Shown here one piece after another: positions 1 to 5,789 of a stretch of 6,957 nucleotides of DNA. The position numbers and the translations under genes were made by a program. This DNA is from Zoogloea sp. (GTDB taxonomy: Bacteria > Pseudomonadota > Gammaproteobacteria > Burkholderiales > Rhodocyclaceae): assembly GCA_016790385.1 (NCBI GenBank), contig JAEUNV010000394.1, positions 1 to 6,957 of the forward strand. The letters are read 5' to 3'. The notes under the pieces were generated by a model. That model searched no databases. It saw only the letters and a list, made by a program, of their open reading frames with translations, and had not been told where the DNA came from. How positions within the stretch are numbered: position 1 is the stretch's first letter; each line of letters starts with the position of its first letter.

Positions 1-1798
1 GCAGCGTGCTTCCCTTGGCGACAAGGTGTGGAACGATGTGGACAAGGACGGGATCCAGGACGCGGGCGAAGCCGGCGTGAGTGGCGTGACCGTCAAGCTG
101 CTCGACGCCAATGGCATCGTGGTGGCCAGCACCACCACCGACGCCAGCGGCAACTACAGCTTCAGCAACCTCAACCCGGGTGATTACTCCGTTCAGGTGG
201 TGGCCCCCACGGGCTACCTCTTCTCGGCCAAGGATCAGGGCGCCAACGATGCAGTGGATTCCGACGTGGATTCCACCGGCAAGTCGGCCCTCACCACCCT
301 GAGCCCGGGCGAGAACGATACCTCCCTGGATGCGGGCATCTACTGCCCGCCGCCTTCCACGGCTACCGTCGGTGACCGCGTGTGGGAAGACATGAACTAC
401 AACGGCATCCAGGATGCCGGTGAGGCGGGCGTGAAGGGCGTGACGGTCAAGCTGCTCAACTCCGCCGGTACCGTGGTGGCCACCACCACGACCGACGCGA
501 ACGGCAACTACCTGTTCAGCAACATCAATGTGGGTGATTACAAGGTGCAGGTGGTGGCCCCGACCGGCTACTACTACACCAAGCAGGATCAGGCGGGCTG
601 GAACGGTACCGACAGCGCAGTCAATTCGTCGGGCTACTCCGGCATCTTCACCCTGACCGCCGGCCAGTCGCTGCTCAAGCTGGATGCCGGCCTGTATCGC
701 AAGGCCAGCATCGGAGACAAGGTCTGGGCCGACTGGGATCACGACGATGTCCAGGACGTCGGCGAGGGCGTGGTGAAGAACGTCAAGGTGATGCTGCAGA
801 ACGCTGCCGGTACCACCATCGCGACGACTTACACCGATCTGAACGGCAACTACAAGTTCACCAACCTGGATCCGGGCACCTACCGTATCGCCTTCGACAA
901 GACCACGGGTATCCATACCTCTGACGGGGCTTCCGTCAGGTACTGGAGCTGGGCCGACCCCAACATCGGCACCAACGACAGCGTGGACTCCGACGGCGTT
1001 GCCGCAACCTACACCAGCGTCGCCTACACGGCCTACACCAACCTGGTGTCCGGCGAGGCTGACATGACCTGGGATGCTGGCGTCACTCCTATCGTCCTTG
1101 ACCTGGACGGCAACGGCATCCAGACCATCGCCCGGGAGGATTCGGGTGGCAAGTTCGACCTGCTGGGTACCGGTGCCGGTATTGACAGCGGCTGGATCTC
1201 CTCCGGGGACGCCTTCCTGGCCGTCGATATCGACGGTGACGGCAAGGTCACCAGCGTGGCCGAGCTGTTCGGTGGTTACAGCAAGGGCGACGGCTTTGCC
1301 AAGCTGGAATCCTTCGACAGCAACGGTGACGGCTTCGTCGATGCCAAGGATGCCGCATTCGGCGATCTGCGCGTGTGGCAGGATCTGAATGGCAACCACC
1401 AGACCGACGACGGCGAACTGCGCAGCCTGGCAGAGGCCGGTGTGGCCAGCCTGAAGGTGGACTTCGTCGAACTGCCGGCCATCGATGAGCAGGGCAACCT
1501 GCACCTCGAGCGTTCCAGCGCAACGCTTGCCGACGGCAGCAGCATCGACATGGCGGACGTGTATTTCAACGTCTCCGTGGCCGACGCCGAGTCCGCCGGT
1601 ATCGAATTGCCGAGCTTGTCCGCCCTGCTGGGCGATGACCGCAGCCTCGACGAGGCCCTGGGCTCAACGGTGATCACGGTTGAAGTGACCGCCACCACCG
1701 CCACGGTCATCGACTGCGTGAGCGACGGCGCGGTGAGCGCTCTGAGCCAGCTGACGAACCTGTATGACGAGCAGCAACTTGCCCTGATGGCCGCCTAA
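1..1798 (+). CDS. Large secreted protein with SdrD B-like repeats and EF-hand-rich C-terminus (5' partial)
   Basis: This is the C-terminal 598 residues of a larger protein. The frame is open from base 2, so the start lies outside the window and the GTG at 26 is internal. Three tandem repeats of about 115 residues each open with a (A)S/TxGDxVW motif followed by an Asp-rich 'NGIQDAGE'-type loop, as in SdrD B domains, which are Ca-binding Ig-like surface modules. A Cys-Pro-Pro-Pro linker separates repeats 1 and 2. From about 1094 a different region begins (VLDLDGNGIQ). It carries EF-hand-like loops such as DIDGDGKVTSVAE (near 1226), DSNGDGFVDAKD (near 1316) and DLNGNHQTDDGE (near 1382), a layout common in large secreted Proteobacterial adhesins and RTX-like proteins. 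The protein ends in NLYDEQQLALMAA, with no PEP-CTERM signal, LPXTG motif or membrane anchor. Release or type I secretion is therefore likely, but this is inference. Probable role: Ca-stabilised surface or matrix adhesin. The family call is fairly sure and the function is not. Confidence 0.85.
   Translation, partial: QRASLGDKVWNDVDKDGIQDAGEAGVSGVTVKLLDANGIVVASTTTDASGNYSFSNLNPGDYSVQVVAPTGYLFSAKDQGANDAVDSDVDSTGKSALTTLSPGENDTSLDAGIYCPPPSTATVGDRVWEDMNYNGIQDAGEAGVKGVTVKLLNSAGTVVATTTTDANGNYLFSNINVGDYKVQVVAPTGYYYTKQDQAGWNGTDSAVNSSGYSGIFTLTAGQSLLKLDAGLYRKASIGDKVWADWDHDDVQDVGEGVVKNVKVMLQNAAGTTIATTYTDLNGNYKFTNLDPGTYRIAFDKTTGIHTSDGASVRYWSWADPNIGTNDSVDSDGVAATYTSVAYTAYTNLVSGEADMTWDAGVTPIVLDLDGNGIQTIAREDSGGKFDLLGTGAGIDSGWISSGDAFLAVDIDGDGKVTSVAELFGGYSKGDGFAKLESFDSNGDGFVDAKDAAFGDLRVWQDLNGNHQTDDGELRSLAEAGVASLKVDFVELPAIDEQGNLHLERSSATLADGSSIDMADVYFNVSVADAESAGIELPSLSALLGDDRSLDEALGSTVITVEVTATTATVIDCVSDGAVSALSQLTNLYDEQQLALMAA
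8..1084 (+). repeat. Three tandem SdrD B-like domain repeats (protein level)
   Basis: The units begin at about 8, 362 and 704, giving periods of 354 and 342 bases, and the last unit runs to about 1084. Each starts with GDK/RVW, continues with a D-rich Ca-binding loop and the segment V-K-L/M-L, then 'TTTDANGNYxFxNL' and 'GxYxVQVVAPTGY', and ends with an 'LDAG' or 'WDAG' motif. Units 1 and 2 are also close at the DNA level, for example the shared 'gtcaagctgctc'. Unit 3 is more diverged, with a longer insertion before its final strand. More units probably lie upstream of the window. Confidence 0.8.
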
Positions 1799-1808
1799 GC
1801 CTCAACAC

Positions 1809-1833
1809 CCCCGCCGGGATCTTCCCGGCGGGG
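1809..1833 (+). terminator. GC-rich hairpin after the SdrD-repeat gene
   Basis: There is a perfect 11-bp stem, CCCCGCCGGGA at 1809-1819 and TCCCGGCGGGG at 1823-1833, with a 3-base loop, starting 11 bases after the stop codon. No T-tract follows, so it may work as a mRNA 3'-end stabiliser or partial terminator instead of a full intrinsic terminator. Read-through into the next gene remains possible. Confidence 0.5.
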
Positions 1834-1838
1834 ACGCA

Positions 1839-1857
1839 GCGTGTCATCCGGACACGC
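1839..1857 (+). promoter_or_regulatory. Second hairpin in the leader of the PEP-CTERM gene
   Basis: A 7-bp stem (GCGTGTC at 1839-1845, GACACGC at 1851-1857) with a 5-base loop lies between the first hairpin and the ribosome-binding site of the next gene. A run of five T bases follows six bases later (1864-1868). It could be a weak second terminator or a leader structure. I saw no convincing sigma-70 or sigma-54 promoter in this gap. Confidence 0.3.
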
Positions 1858-1887
1858 CGTCACTTTTTCAACGTAGGAGAAAAATCA

Positions 1888-2562
1888 ATGAATCACAGCA
1901 GCTTCTTCAAGAAATCCGCTGTAGCCCTGGCTGCGGTCGGTCTGCTTGCCAGTGCTTCGGCCCAGGCTGACTCCCTGGTGCTCGAACAGGACATCAACTC
2001 CCTCGCCTTTACCGTCAATGTTGGCGGCCTGCAGGACGACGTGGTTGCCGGCGTGTTCAATGTGGACAACCTCACCACCGGTGGTAGCTTCCTGGCCTTC
2101 TGCTTCGAACTGCTGCAAGGCGTCGGCGTTGGCTCCCTGACCCCCCCGGGTCTTGAGTTCACCGCTGGCAGCACCGTCAATGCAAACACCCAGACGCTCT
2201 TCAACCAGAGCTATGCCACTCTGGACTTCACCGACGCCTCCGCGCTGGCCGGCTTCCAGATCGCCCTGTGGGAAACCCTGGACGATGGCAACCTGACCAC
2301 CGGCACCTACAAGAACTGGGTTGGCGATACGGGCAGCTTTGAAGAGGACCTGGCCCTGCTGGTCGCTGAAACCTTCCTGGACAACATCGCTGCCGGGCTC
2401 CCCGCCACCGGCAACTACAAGCTGACCACTTGGCTCAACGACGCCAGTCAGGATCTGGTCCAGGCCACGCCGGGGACCGGCACCGTGCCGGAACCCGCTA
2501 CGGCGCTGCTGGGTGCGCTGGGTCTGGCCGGCATCGCCGCCATTCGCCGCCGCCAGGCGTGA
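1888..2562 (+). CDS. PEP-CTERM exported protein with thioester-like Cys/Gln motifs
   Basis: The protein has 224 residues. The start is supported by AGGAGA at 1875-1880, 7 bases before the ATG. The signal peptide has a charged N-region (FFKKS), a hydrophobic core, and likely cleavage after ASAQA (about residue 27). The C-terminus is a textbook PEP-CTERM signal: V-P-E-P at 200-203, a hydrophobic helix at about 204-219 and the basic cluster RRR at 220-222. Known family behaviour is Sec export, followed by processing by an exosortase (EpsH/XrtA family) and delivery to the surface or extracellular matrix. The mature body is acidic and rich in Gly, Thr, Asn and Asp. It has one cysteine only, Cys72 in 'AFCFELLQ', and Gln124 in 'FQIALWE', which resembles the Cys...Q-x-A-[IVL]-W signature of thioester domains. 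No catalytic domain is recognised. The exosortase itself is not in the window. The sorting-signal call is very sure and the thioester idea is tentative. Confidence 0.92.
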   Translation: MNHSSFFKKSAVALAAVGLLASASAQADSLVLEQDINSLAFTVNVGGLQDDVVAGVFNVDNLTTGGSFLAFCFELLQGVGVGSLTPPGLEFTAGSTVNANTQTLFNQSYATLDFTDASALAGFQIALWETLDDGNLTTGTYKNWVGDTGSFEEDLALLVAETFLDNIAAGLPATGNYKLTTWLNDASQDLVQATPGTGTVPEPATALLGALGLAGIAAIRRRQA

Positions 2563-2566
2563 TCGT

Positions 2567-2594
2567 CATAGGGCGCCCCATGGGGTGCCCTATG
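2567..2594. repeat. Near-perfect 28-bp palindrome after the PEP-CTERM gene
   Basis: The segment starts CATAGGGCGCCCC and continues GGGGTGCCCTATG around a central AT. All 13 arm pairs match if one G-T wobble is allowed. It begins 4 bases after the TGA stop and lacks a T-tract. As RNA it would form a stable hairpin just upstream of the true terminator, plausibly protecting the 3' end. As DNA it could be a binding site for a dimeric protein. Nothing in the sequence decides between these. Confidence 0.5.
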
Positions 2595-2608
2595 GGCAAG
2601 GCATGCCG

Positions 2609-2647
2609 AAAAAAGCGGAAGAGGGGCCAGCCCTCTTCCGCTTTTTT
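2609..2647 (+). terminator. Strong intrinsic terminator, potentially bidirectional
   Basis: A perfect 17-bp inverted repeat, AAAAAAGCGGAAGAGGG at 2609-2625 and CCCTCTTCCGCTTTTTT at 2631-2647, encloses a 5-base loop. The GC-rich stem followed by six T bases fits Rho-independent termination of the PEP-CTERM transcript. The mirrored six A bases would allow function on the opposite strand too, although no minus-strand gene ends here. Confidence 0.92.
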
Positions 2648-2700
2648 GTACGTCCTGCCCGGCGCGGGACGGTCGGGCGCAGTGCCCAAGCTTATCCCTG

Positions 2701-2706
2701 TAAAAT
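2701..2706 (+). promoter_or_regulatory. Possible -10 element upstream of the TPR gene
   Basis: TAAAAT (5 of 6 to TATAAT) sits in a short AT-rich island (about 2690-2722) in otherwise GC-rich sequence, between the strong terminator and the TPR gene. I found no good -35 box at the usual spacing, so the call rests on position and composition only. A promoter is expected here because the upstream terminator is strong. Confidence 0.3.
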
Positions 2707-2802
2707 AGTCGCCCAAATATCTTGTGTCGTGACCGATTTCCGCGGCACGGAGCACAGGCCTGCCAGAAGCTTTCCCGCTTGCGTTTCAGCGCTTTATCGT
2801 CC

Positions 2803-2806
2803 GAGG
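2803..2806 (+). promoter_or_regulatory. Ribosome-binding site fixing the TPR gene start
   Basis: GAGG lies 5 bases before the ATG at 2812. It supports that start over the in-frame TTG at 2722, which would add 30 residues of non-signal sequence in front of a clear signal peptide. Confidence 0.6.
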
Positions 2807-2811
2807 TCTTC

Positions 2812-4467
2812 ATGTATCGATCCCGTTTCTGTCCGGCCCTGATTCTGGGCGTGGGCCTAGTGTTCCTTTCTCCCGCTGCTGTGGCCGACCTGATGGTCGG
2901 CGGGCAGGTCGTGACCCCGGAAGGGGGCGTGCGAGCGGATGGCGACGCCCTCACGCGGGGCAGGGCGGCCCTGCGCCTGAAGAATTTCGAGCAGGCCGAG
3001 AAGGAGTTCAGCGAGGCCTACCGCCAGAATCCGTCATCGGTGGAGGCGATGCTCGGTATGGCCGCGGTCTCCCATGTACAGGGCAAGGCCAAGCTTGCCC
3101 GGGACTGGATGTCGAGCGCAGTGGCGATGGCGCCCGGGCAGCCGGCCGTACTCCAGGCCCAGGCCCGTCTGCTCGTCGAACAGGGGCTGCCCGCGGCGGC
3201 CGAAGAGAGCTACCGAGCCGCCATTGCCAGCCGGCCGGACAATATCCAGCTCAAGATCGACCTTGCCACCTTGTATGCCGAATCCCTCAAAAAACCGGGG
3301 CAGGCGGTGACTCTGCTGCGGGAGGTGGTGCGGCAGCGTCCCGATCTGGTTGATGCCTCGTACCAGCTGGGGGTGGCGCTGTCGATGGACGGACGGACCG
3401 ACGAGGCCGGACGGGTGCTTGATGACGTACTGCGCCGCGAGCCCGGCAACCCCCGCGTGCTGCATGCCCGTGCCCTCGTACTTCTCAAGCAGGGGCAGAA
3501 TGATCGCGCCCTTGAGTTGGTGGACAAGGCCCTGGCCCAGCGCAAGGATTTTCCTGCGGCAATGATGGCGCGGGGCGATGCTCTGCAAGCGTTGGGCCGC
3601 AGCGAACAGGCACTCGACGCCTATCGTCGTGCCATCCCGATGGCACCGTCGAGTGCGTTGCCCCATGCGCTCGTGGCCCAGACGCTGCAACGTCTGAAGC
3701 GTTTTGGAGAGGCGGAAAAGGCATACCGGGAAGCCCTCCGCCTGGAGCCGGACAACCTCCGGGTGGCCAACAATCTGGCCGTGCTGCTTGCCACCCAGAA
3801 ATCCGCCCTCGACGAGGCTCTCAGCCTTGCCCGCCGGGCGGTGGAAAAGGAGCCGGGGCGTGGAACCTATTTCGATACCCTGGGCCTTGTTCTGTTGGCC
3901 CGGGGGGATGCCGGGGGGGCTCGACAGGCCTTTGAACGCGCCCTGTCCATGGAGCCGGCCAATGCGGAATTTCGTCAGCATCTGAGTCAGGCGGGGGCCC
4001 CGTCTGCCGGGGGGGGCGCCGTCGCTGTCGCGCCGATCAAGGCTTCGGCGCCCACGCCGCCAGCACCAGCACCCAGCGTGCCGGCGGCAGCGCAGGCCGC
4101 GTCCAAGCCCGTCGCACCAGCTGCCGACGATGCCCTCCGTGTGGTGGCCACCCGTCTTGAAGCGTGGCGCGTGGCCTGGGAATCCAAGGATGCAAATCGT
4201 TACCTGGCCTTCTACGCCAGCAGCTTCGTGCCGGCGGACAAACGCGCCCGTGGAGCCTGGGAGGCCGATCGCCGCAGCAAGCTGGACAAGAAGGGAGACA
4301 TCCGGGTCCAGGTCAATACGCCGGCCATCAAGGCCGTGGGGGAGACCGTGTCCGTTACCTTCGAGCAGCGCTATCAGTCGGGCAACTACAGCGACGCGGC
4401 GCGCAAGCAGCTTGAATGGGTTCGTGAAGCGGGTGAATGGAAGATTCGTCGCGAGCAGCAGATCTGA
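2812..4467 (+). CDS. Periplasmic TPR protein with C-terminal Cds6-like NTF2 domain
   Basis: From the ATG at 2812 the protein has 551 residues. A signal peptide (residues 1-25, ending SPAAVA before Asp26) sends it to the periplasm; there is no lipobox. Residues about 44-390 form roughly ten TPR helix pairs with the usual small/Ala and Pro positions, for example 'AEKAYREALRLEPDN' near 301-315 and 'ARQAFERALSMEPAN' near 370-384. An Ala/Pro-rich linker follows (about 394-440). Residues about 441-551 form a compact NTF2-like domain. Its pattern of WRxAWExKDxxxYLxFY, then W-x(3)-R-x-K-L, FEQRYxSxxY and a final W-K-I-R-R-E matches the C-terminal domain of Cds6/Csd6-type L,D-transpeptidases. No transpeptidase catalytic domain is present. 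TPRs usually bind proteins, so an adaptor or scaffold role in the envelope, perhaps in wall modification or polymer export, is inferred. It sits alone behind a terminator and converges with the cyclase gene. Confidence 0.85.
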   Translation: MYRSRFCPALILGVGLVFLSPAAVADLMVGGQVVTPEGGVRADGDALTRGRAALRLKNFEQAEKEFSEAYRQNPSSVEAMLGMAAVSHVQGKAKLARDWMSSAVAMAPGQPAVLQAQARLLVEQGLPAAAEESYRAAIASRPDNIQLKIDLATLYAESLKKPGQAVTLLREVVRQRPDLVDASYQLGVALSMDGRTDEAGRVLDDVLRREPGNPRVLHARALVLLKQGQNDRALELVDKALAQRKDFPAAMMARGDALQALGRSEQALDAYRRAIPMAPSSALPHALVAQTLQRLKRFGEAEKAYREALRLEPDNLRVANNLAVLLATQKSALDEALSLARRAVEKEPGRGTYFDTLGLVLLARGDAGGARQAFERALSMEPANAEFRQHLSQAGAPSAGGGAVAVAPIKASAPTPPAPAPSVPAAAQAASKPVAPAADDALRVVATRLEAWRVAWESKDANRYLAFYASSFVPADKRARGAWEADRRSKLDKKGDIRVQVNTPAIKAVGETVSVTFEQRYQSGNYSDAARKQLEWVREAGEWKIRREQQI

Positions 4468-4472
4468 TCACG

Positions 4473-4490
4473 GCCACCGGCGTCGGTGGC
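4473..4490. terminator. Small hairpin between convergent genes
   Basis: A 7-bp stem, GCCACCG at 4473-4479 and CGGTGGC at 4484-4490, with a 4-base loop fills most of the 28-base gap between the stop of the TPR gene and the stop of the minus-strand cyclase gene. It could serve both convergent transcripts, but there is no T-tract on either side, so termination here is uncertain. Confidence 0.3.
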
Positions 4491-4495
4491 ATTGC

Positions 4496-5668
4496 CTAAG
4501 CAATCTGCCAGCGGTTGCCGCCGGCGCGCTTGGCGGCGTACATGGCCCGATCGGCCAGCATCAACAGGTGGGTCGGGTTGTAGCCGTCATCAGGGTAGAG
4601 GGCGACGCCGATGCTTATCCCCAATCGGCAGCCGGGAATGTCGTCCCGGGGGATTTCCTGCACTTGGGTGACAAGCCGGGCACATAACTGATCCACGTCT
4701 TCCTTGCCATGCAGCAGGGGGCACAGGATCGCGAATTCATCGCCGCCAAGGCGGGCCACCACGTCGGTGGCCCGGGCCGCTGCTTCGAGGCGCTTTGCGA
4801 TGGCGCAGAGAATCTTGTCGCCCACCGCATGTCCGAAGCGATCGTTGATGCCCTTGAAGCCATCCAGGTCGATTATCAGCACGGCGCCCGCCTGGATGTC
4901 GACTCGGGCGCGCATCAGCTGAGCGCTGACGGCGTCGTCAAAGGCTTTGCGGTTTCCCGTTCCGGTGAGGGGGTCGTGACGTGCCATCGCCCGCCAGCGT
5001 CGGCTGTCCTCTTCGATGCTGCGGTATTTGCTCAACATGCCGAAGATGATCAGCAGGAAGTTTCCCAAGGCAAGAACAAAGGCGCCGGTCTGGATGAAGC
5101 GAAGTTCGCGCGTGCGACGGACGGAGTCGTGTTCCAGGGTGGTGGTCAGGCGGTTCATGAGGGCCAGGATTTCCGCATTGTGCGTGACCATGTAATTGGC
5201 CGCCGGGCCGAGGTCGGCGCCGGGAGTGTTGCGGCTGGCGGAGAGCAGGGCAGACACGGGGGCGATCAGTGCGCGGGTGGTGGCGACAATTTGAGCGCCT
5301 TCTCCCCGAACCGCTTGCAGGTGCGCCATTCCACCGTCACTCCCGCGGGTCTCTCCTCCTTCGGCAAAGGCCTTGATGGTCTGTTCGAAGAGCCCGAAGG
5401 CCTCGTCGGTCTCCTGGCGCGCTCCGGGCGGCTCCTTGCCTTGGGTGGGGCGAGTGGTGAGCAGCAGCGACTTGGTAAGCTGCTGGGAGAGCATGCGTTG
5501 GCGCCCGGCGAGATTGATGGCGACCGCGTCCCGCGCGACCTGTTCTGCAATCCAGAGATTGGTAACCAGAACGGTCAGATCGAGCACCATGAACAGCACG
5601 ATGGAAGCCACAAGGCGCTGGGGCAGGCCAATGGGGGCGCGGGCCGGGTTGGGCATGGACTTGGGCAC
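4496..5668 (-). CDS. Membrane diguanylate cyclase with PilJ-like periplasmic sensor (GGDEF)
   Basis: The protein has 390 residues from a GTG at 5668; an ATG at 5656 (codon 5) is an equally plausible start. Neither has a strong Shine-Dalgarno sequence, and an in-frame stop lies 2 codons upstream of the GTG. Layout: membrane helix about 18-40; periplasmic helical region about 41-192 opening with 'AINLAGRQRMLSQQLTKS' (49-66), the motif of PilJ-type and NarX-like sensor N-termini; second helix about 193-213; then a GGDEF domain from about 228. The domain has HDPLTGTGNR, metal- and substrate-binding DLDGFKGIND (267-276), GH-x-x-GD, and the active site GGDEF at 308-312. RATD at 299-302 is exactly five residues upstream, so the product-inhibition I-site is intact. 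It should make c-di-GMP from two GTP in response to an unknown periplasmic or membrane signal. There is no EAL domain. It lies 121 bases downstream of pgk on the same strand, with a hairpin between them. Confidence 0.92.
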   Translation of the reverse strand: MPKSMPNPARAPIGLPQRLVASIVLFMVLDLTVLVTNLWIAEQVARDAVAINLAGRQRMLSQQLTKSLLLTTRPTQGKEPPGARQETDEAFGLFEQTIKAFAEGGETRGSDGGMAHLQAVRGEGAQIVATTRALIAPVSALLSASRNTPGADLGPAANYMVTHNAEILALMNRLTTTLEHDSVRRTRELRFIQTGAFVLALGNFLLIIFGMLSKYRSIEEDSRRWRAMARHDPLTGTGNRKAFDDAVSAQLMRARVDIQAGAVLIIDLDGFKGINDRFGHAVGDKILCAIAKRLEAAARATDVVARLGGDEFAILCPLLHGKEDVDQLCARLVTQVQEIPRDDIPGCRLGISIGVALYPDDGYNPTHLLMLADRAMYAAKRAGGNRWQIA

Positions 5669-5740
5669 TCGCTACGGTATGCCGGATGGAAAGAATAACG
5701 GCCCCGCAGGCGCTTGTCGGAGTTTCTTTGTGCCCAAAAT

Positions 5741-5767
5741 GGGGAATGCGGCCCGGGGCCGCATTCC
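5741..5767 (-). terminator. Hairpin terminator candidate after pgk
   Basis: A perfect 11-bp stem, GGAATGCGGCC at 5743-5753 and GGCCGCATTCC at 5757-5767, with a 3-base loop lies 22 bases beyond the pgk stop in the direction of transcription. On the minus strand it is followed by CCATTTTGGG, so the T-tract is short. It is probably an intrinsic terminator of modest strength, allowing some read-through into the cyclase gene. Confidence 0.6.
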
Positions 5768-5789
5768 AAGGTACGCGTCAGGTGGCTGA

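Noticed and set aside
8..1084. Tandem repeats as a DNA repeat or CRISPR-like array
   Set aside because: The period of about 342-354 bases is in frame and matches protein domain units. There are no short identical repeats with unique spacers.
2591..2610. Possible sigma-54 promoter (GG and GC elements) after the PEP-CTERM gene
   Set aside because: The GG and GC dinucleotides are 8 bases apart instead of 10, and the site lies upstream of a terminator, so it would drive nothing useful.
2722..2811. 30-residue N-terminal extension of the TPR protein from a TTG
   Set aside because: The extension is not signal-like and would bury a clear signal peptide that starts at 2812 behind a GAGG site.
2448..2954. 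168-codon minus-strand open frame across the PEP-CTERM gene end and terminator
   Set aside because: It runs through a strong intrinsic terminator and overlaps two real genes, and its translation is Arg/Pro-rich shadow sequence.
3034..3981. 315-codon minus-strand open frame opposite the TPR gene
   Set aside because: It is antisense to the TPR region, has no recognisable domain and no credible ribosome-binding context, and is explained by codon bias of the real gene.
4709..5698. 329-codon plus-strand open frame opposite the cyclase gene
   Set aside because: It mirrors the whole GGDEF gene on the other strand. The composition is what high-GC antisense frames give, there is no recognised domain, and the true gene has intact catalytic motifs.
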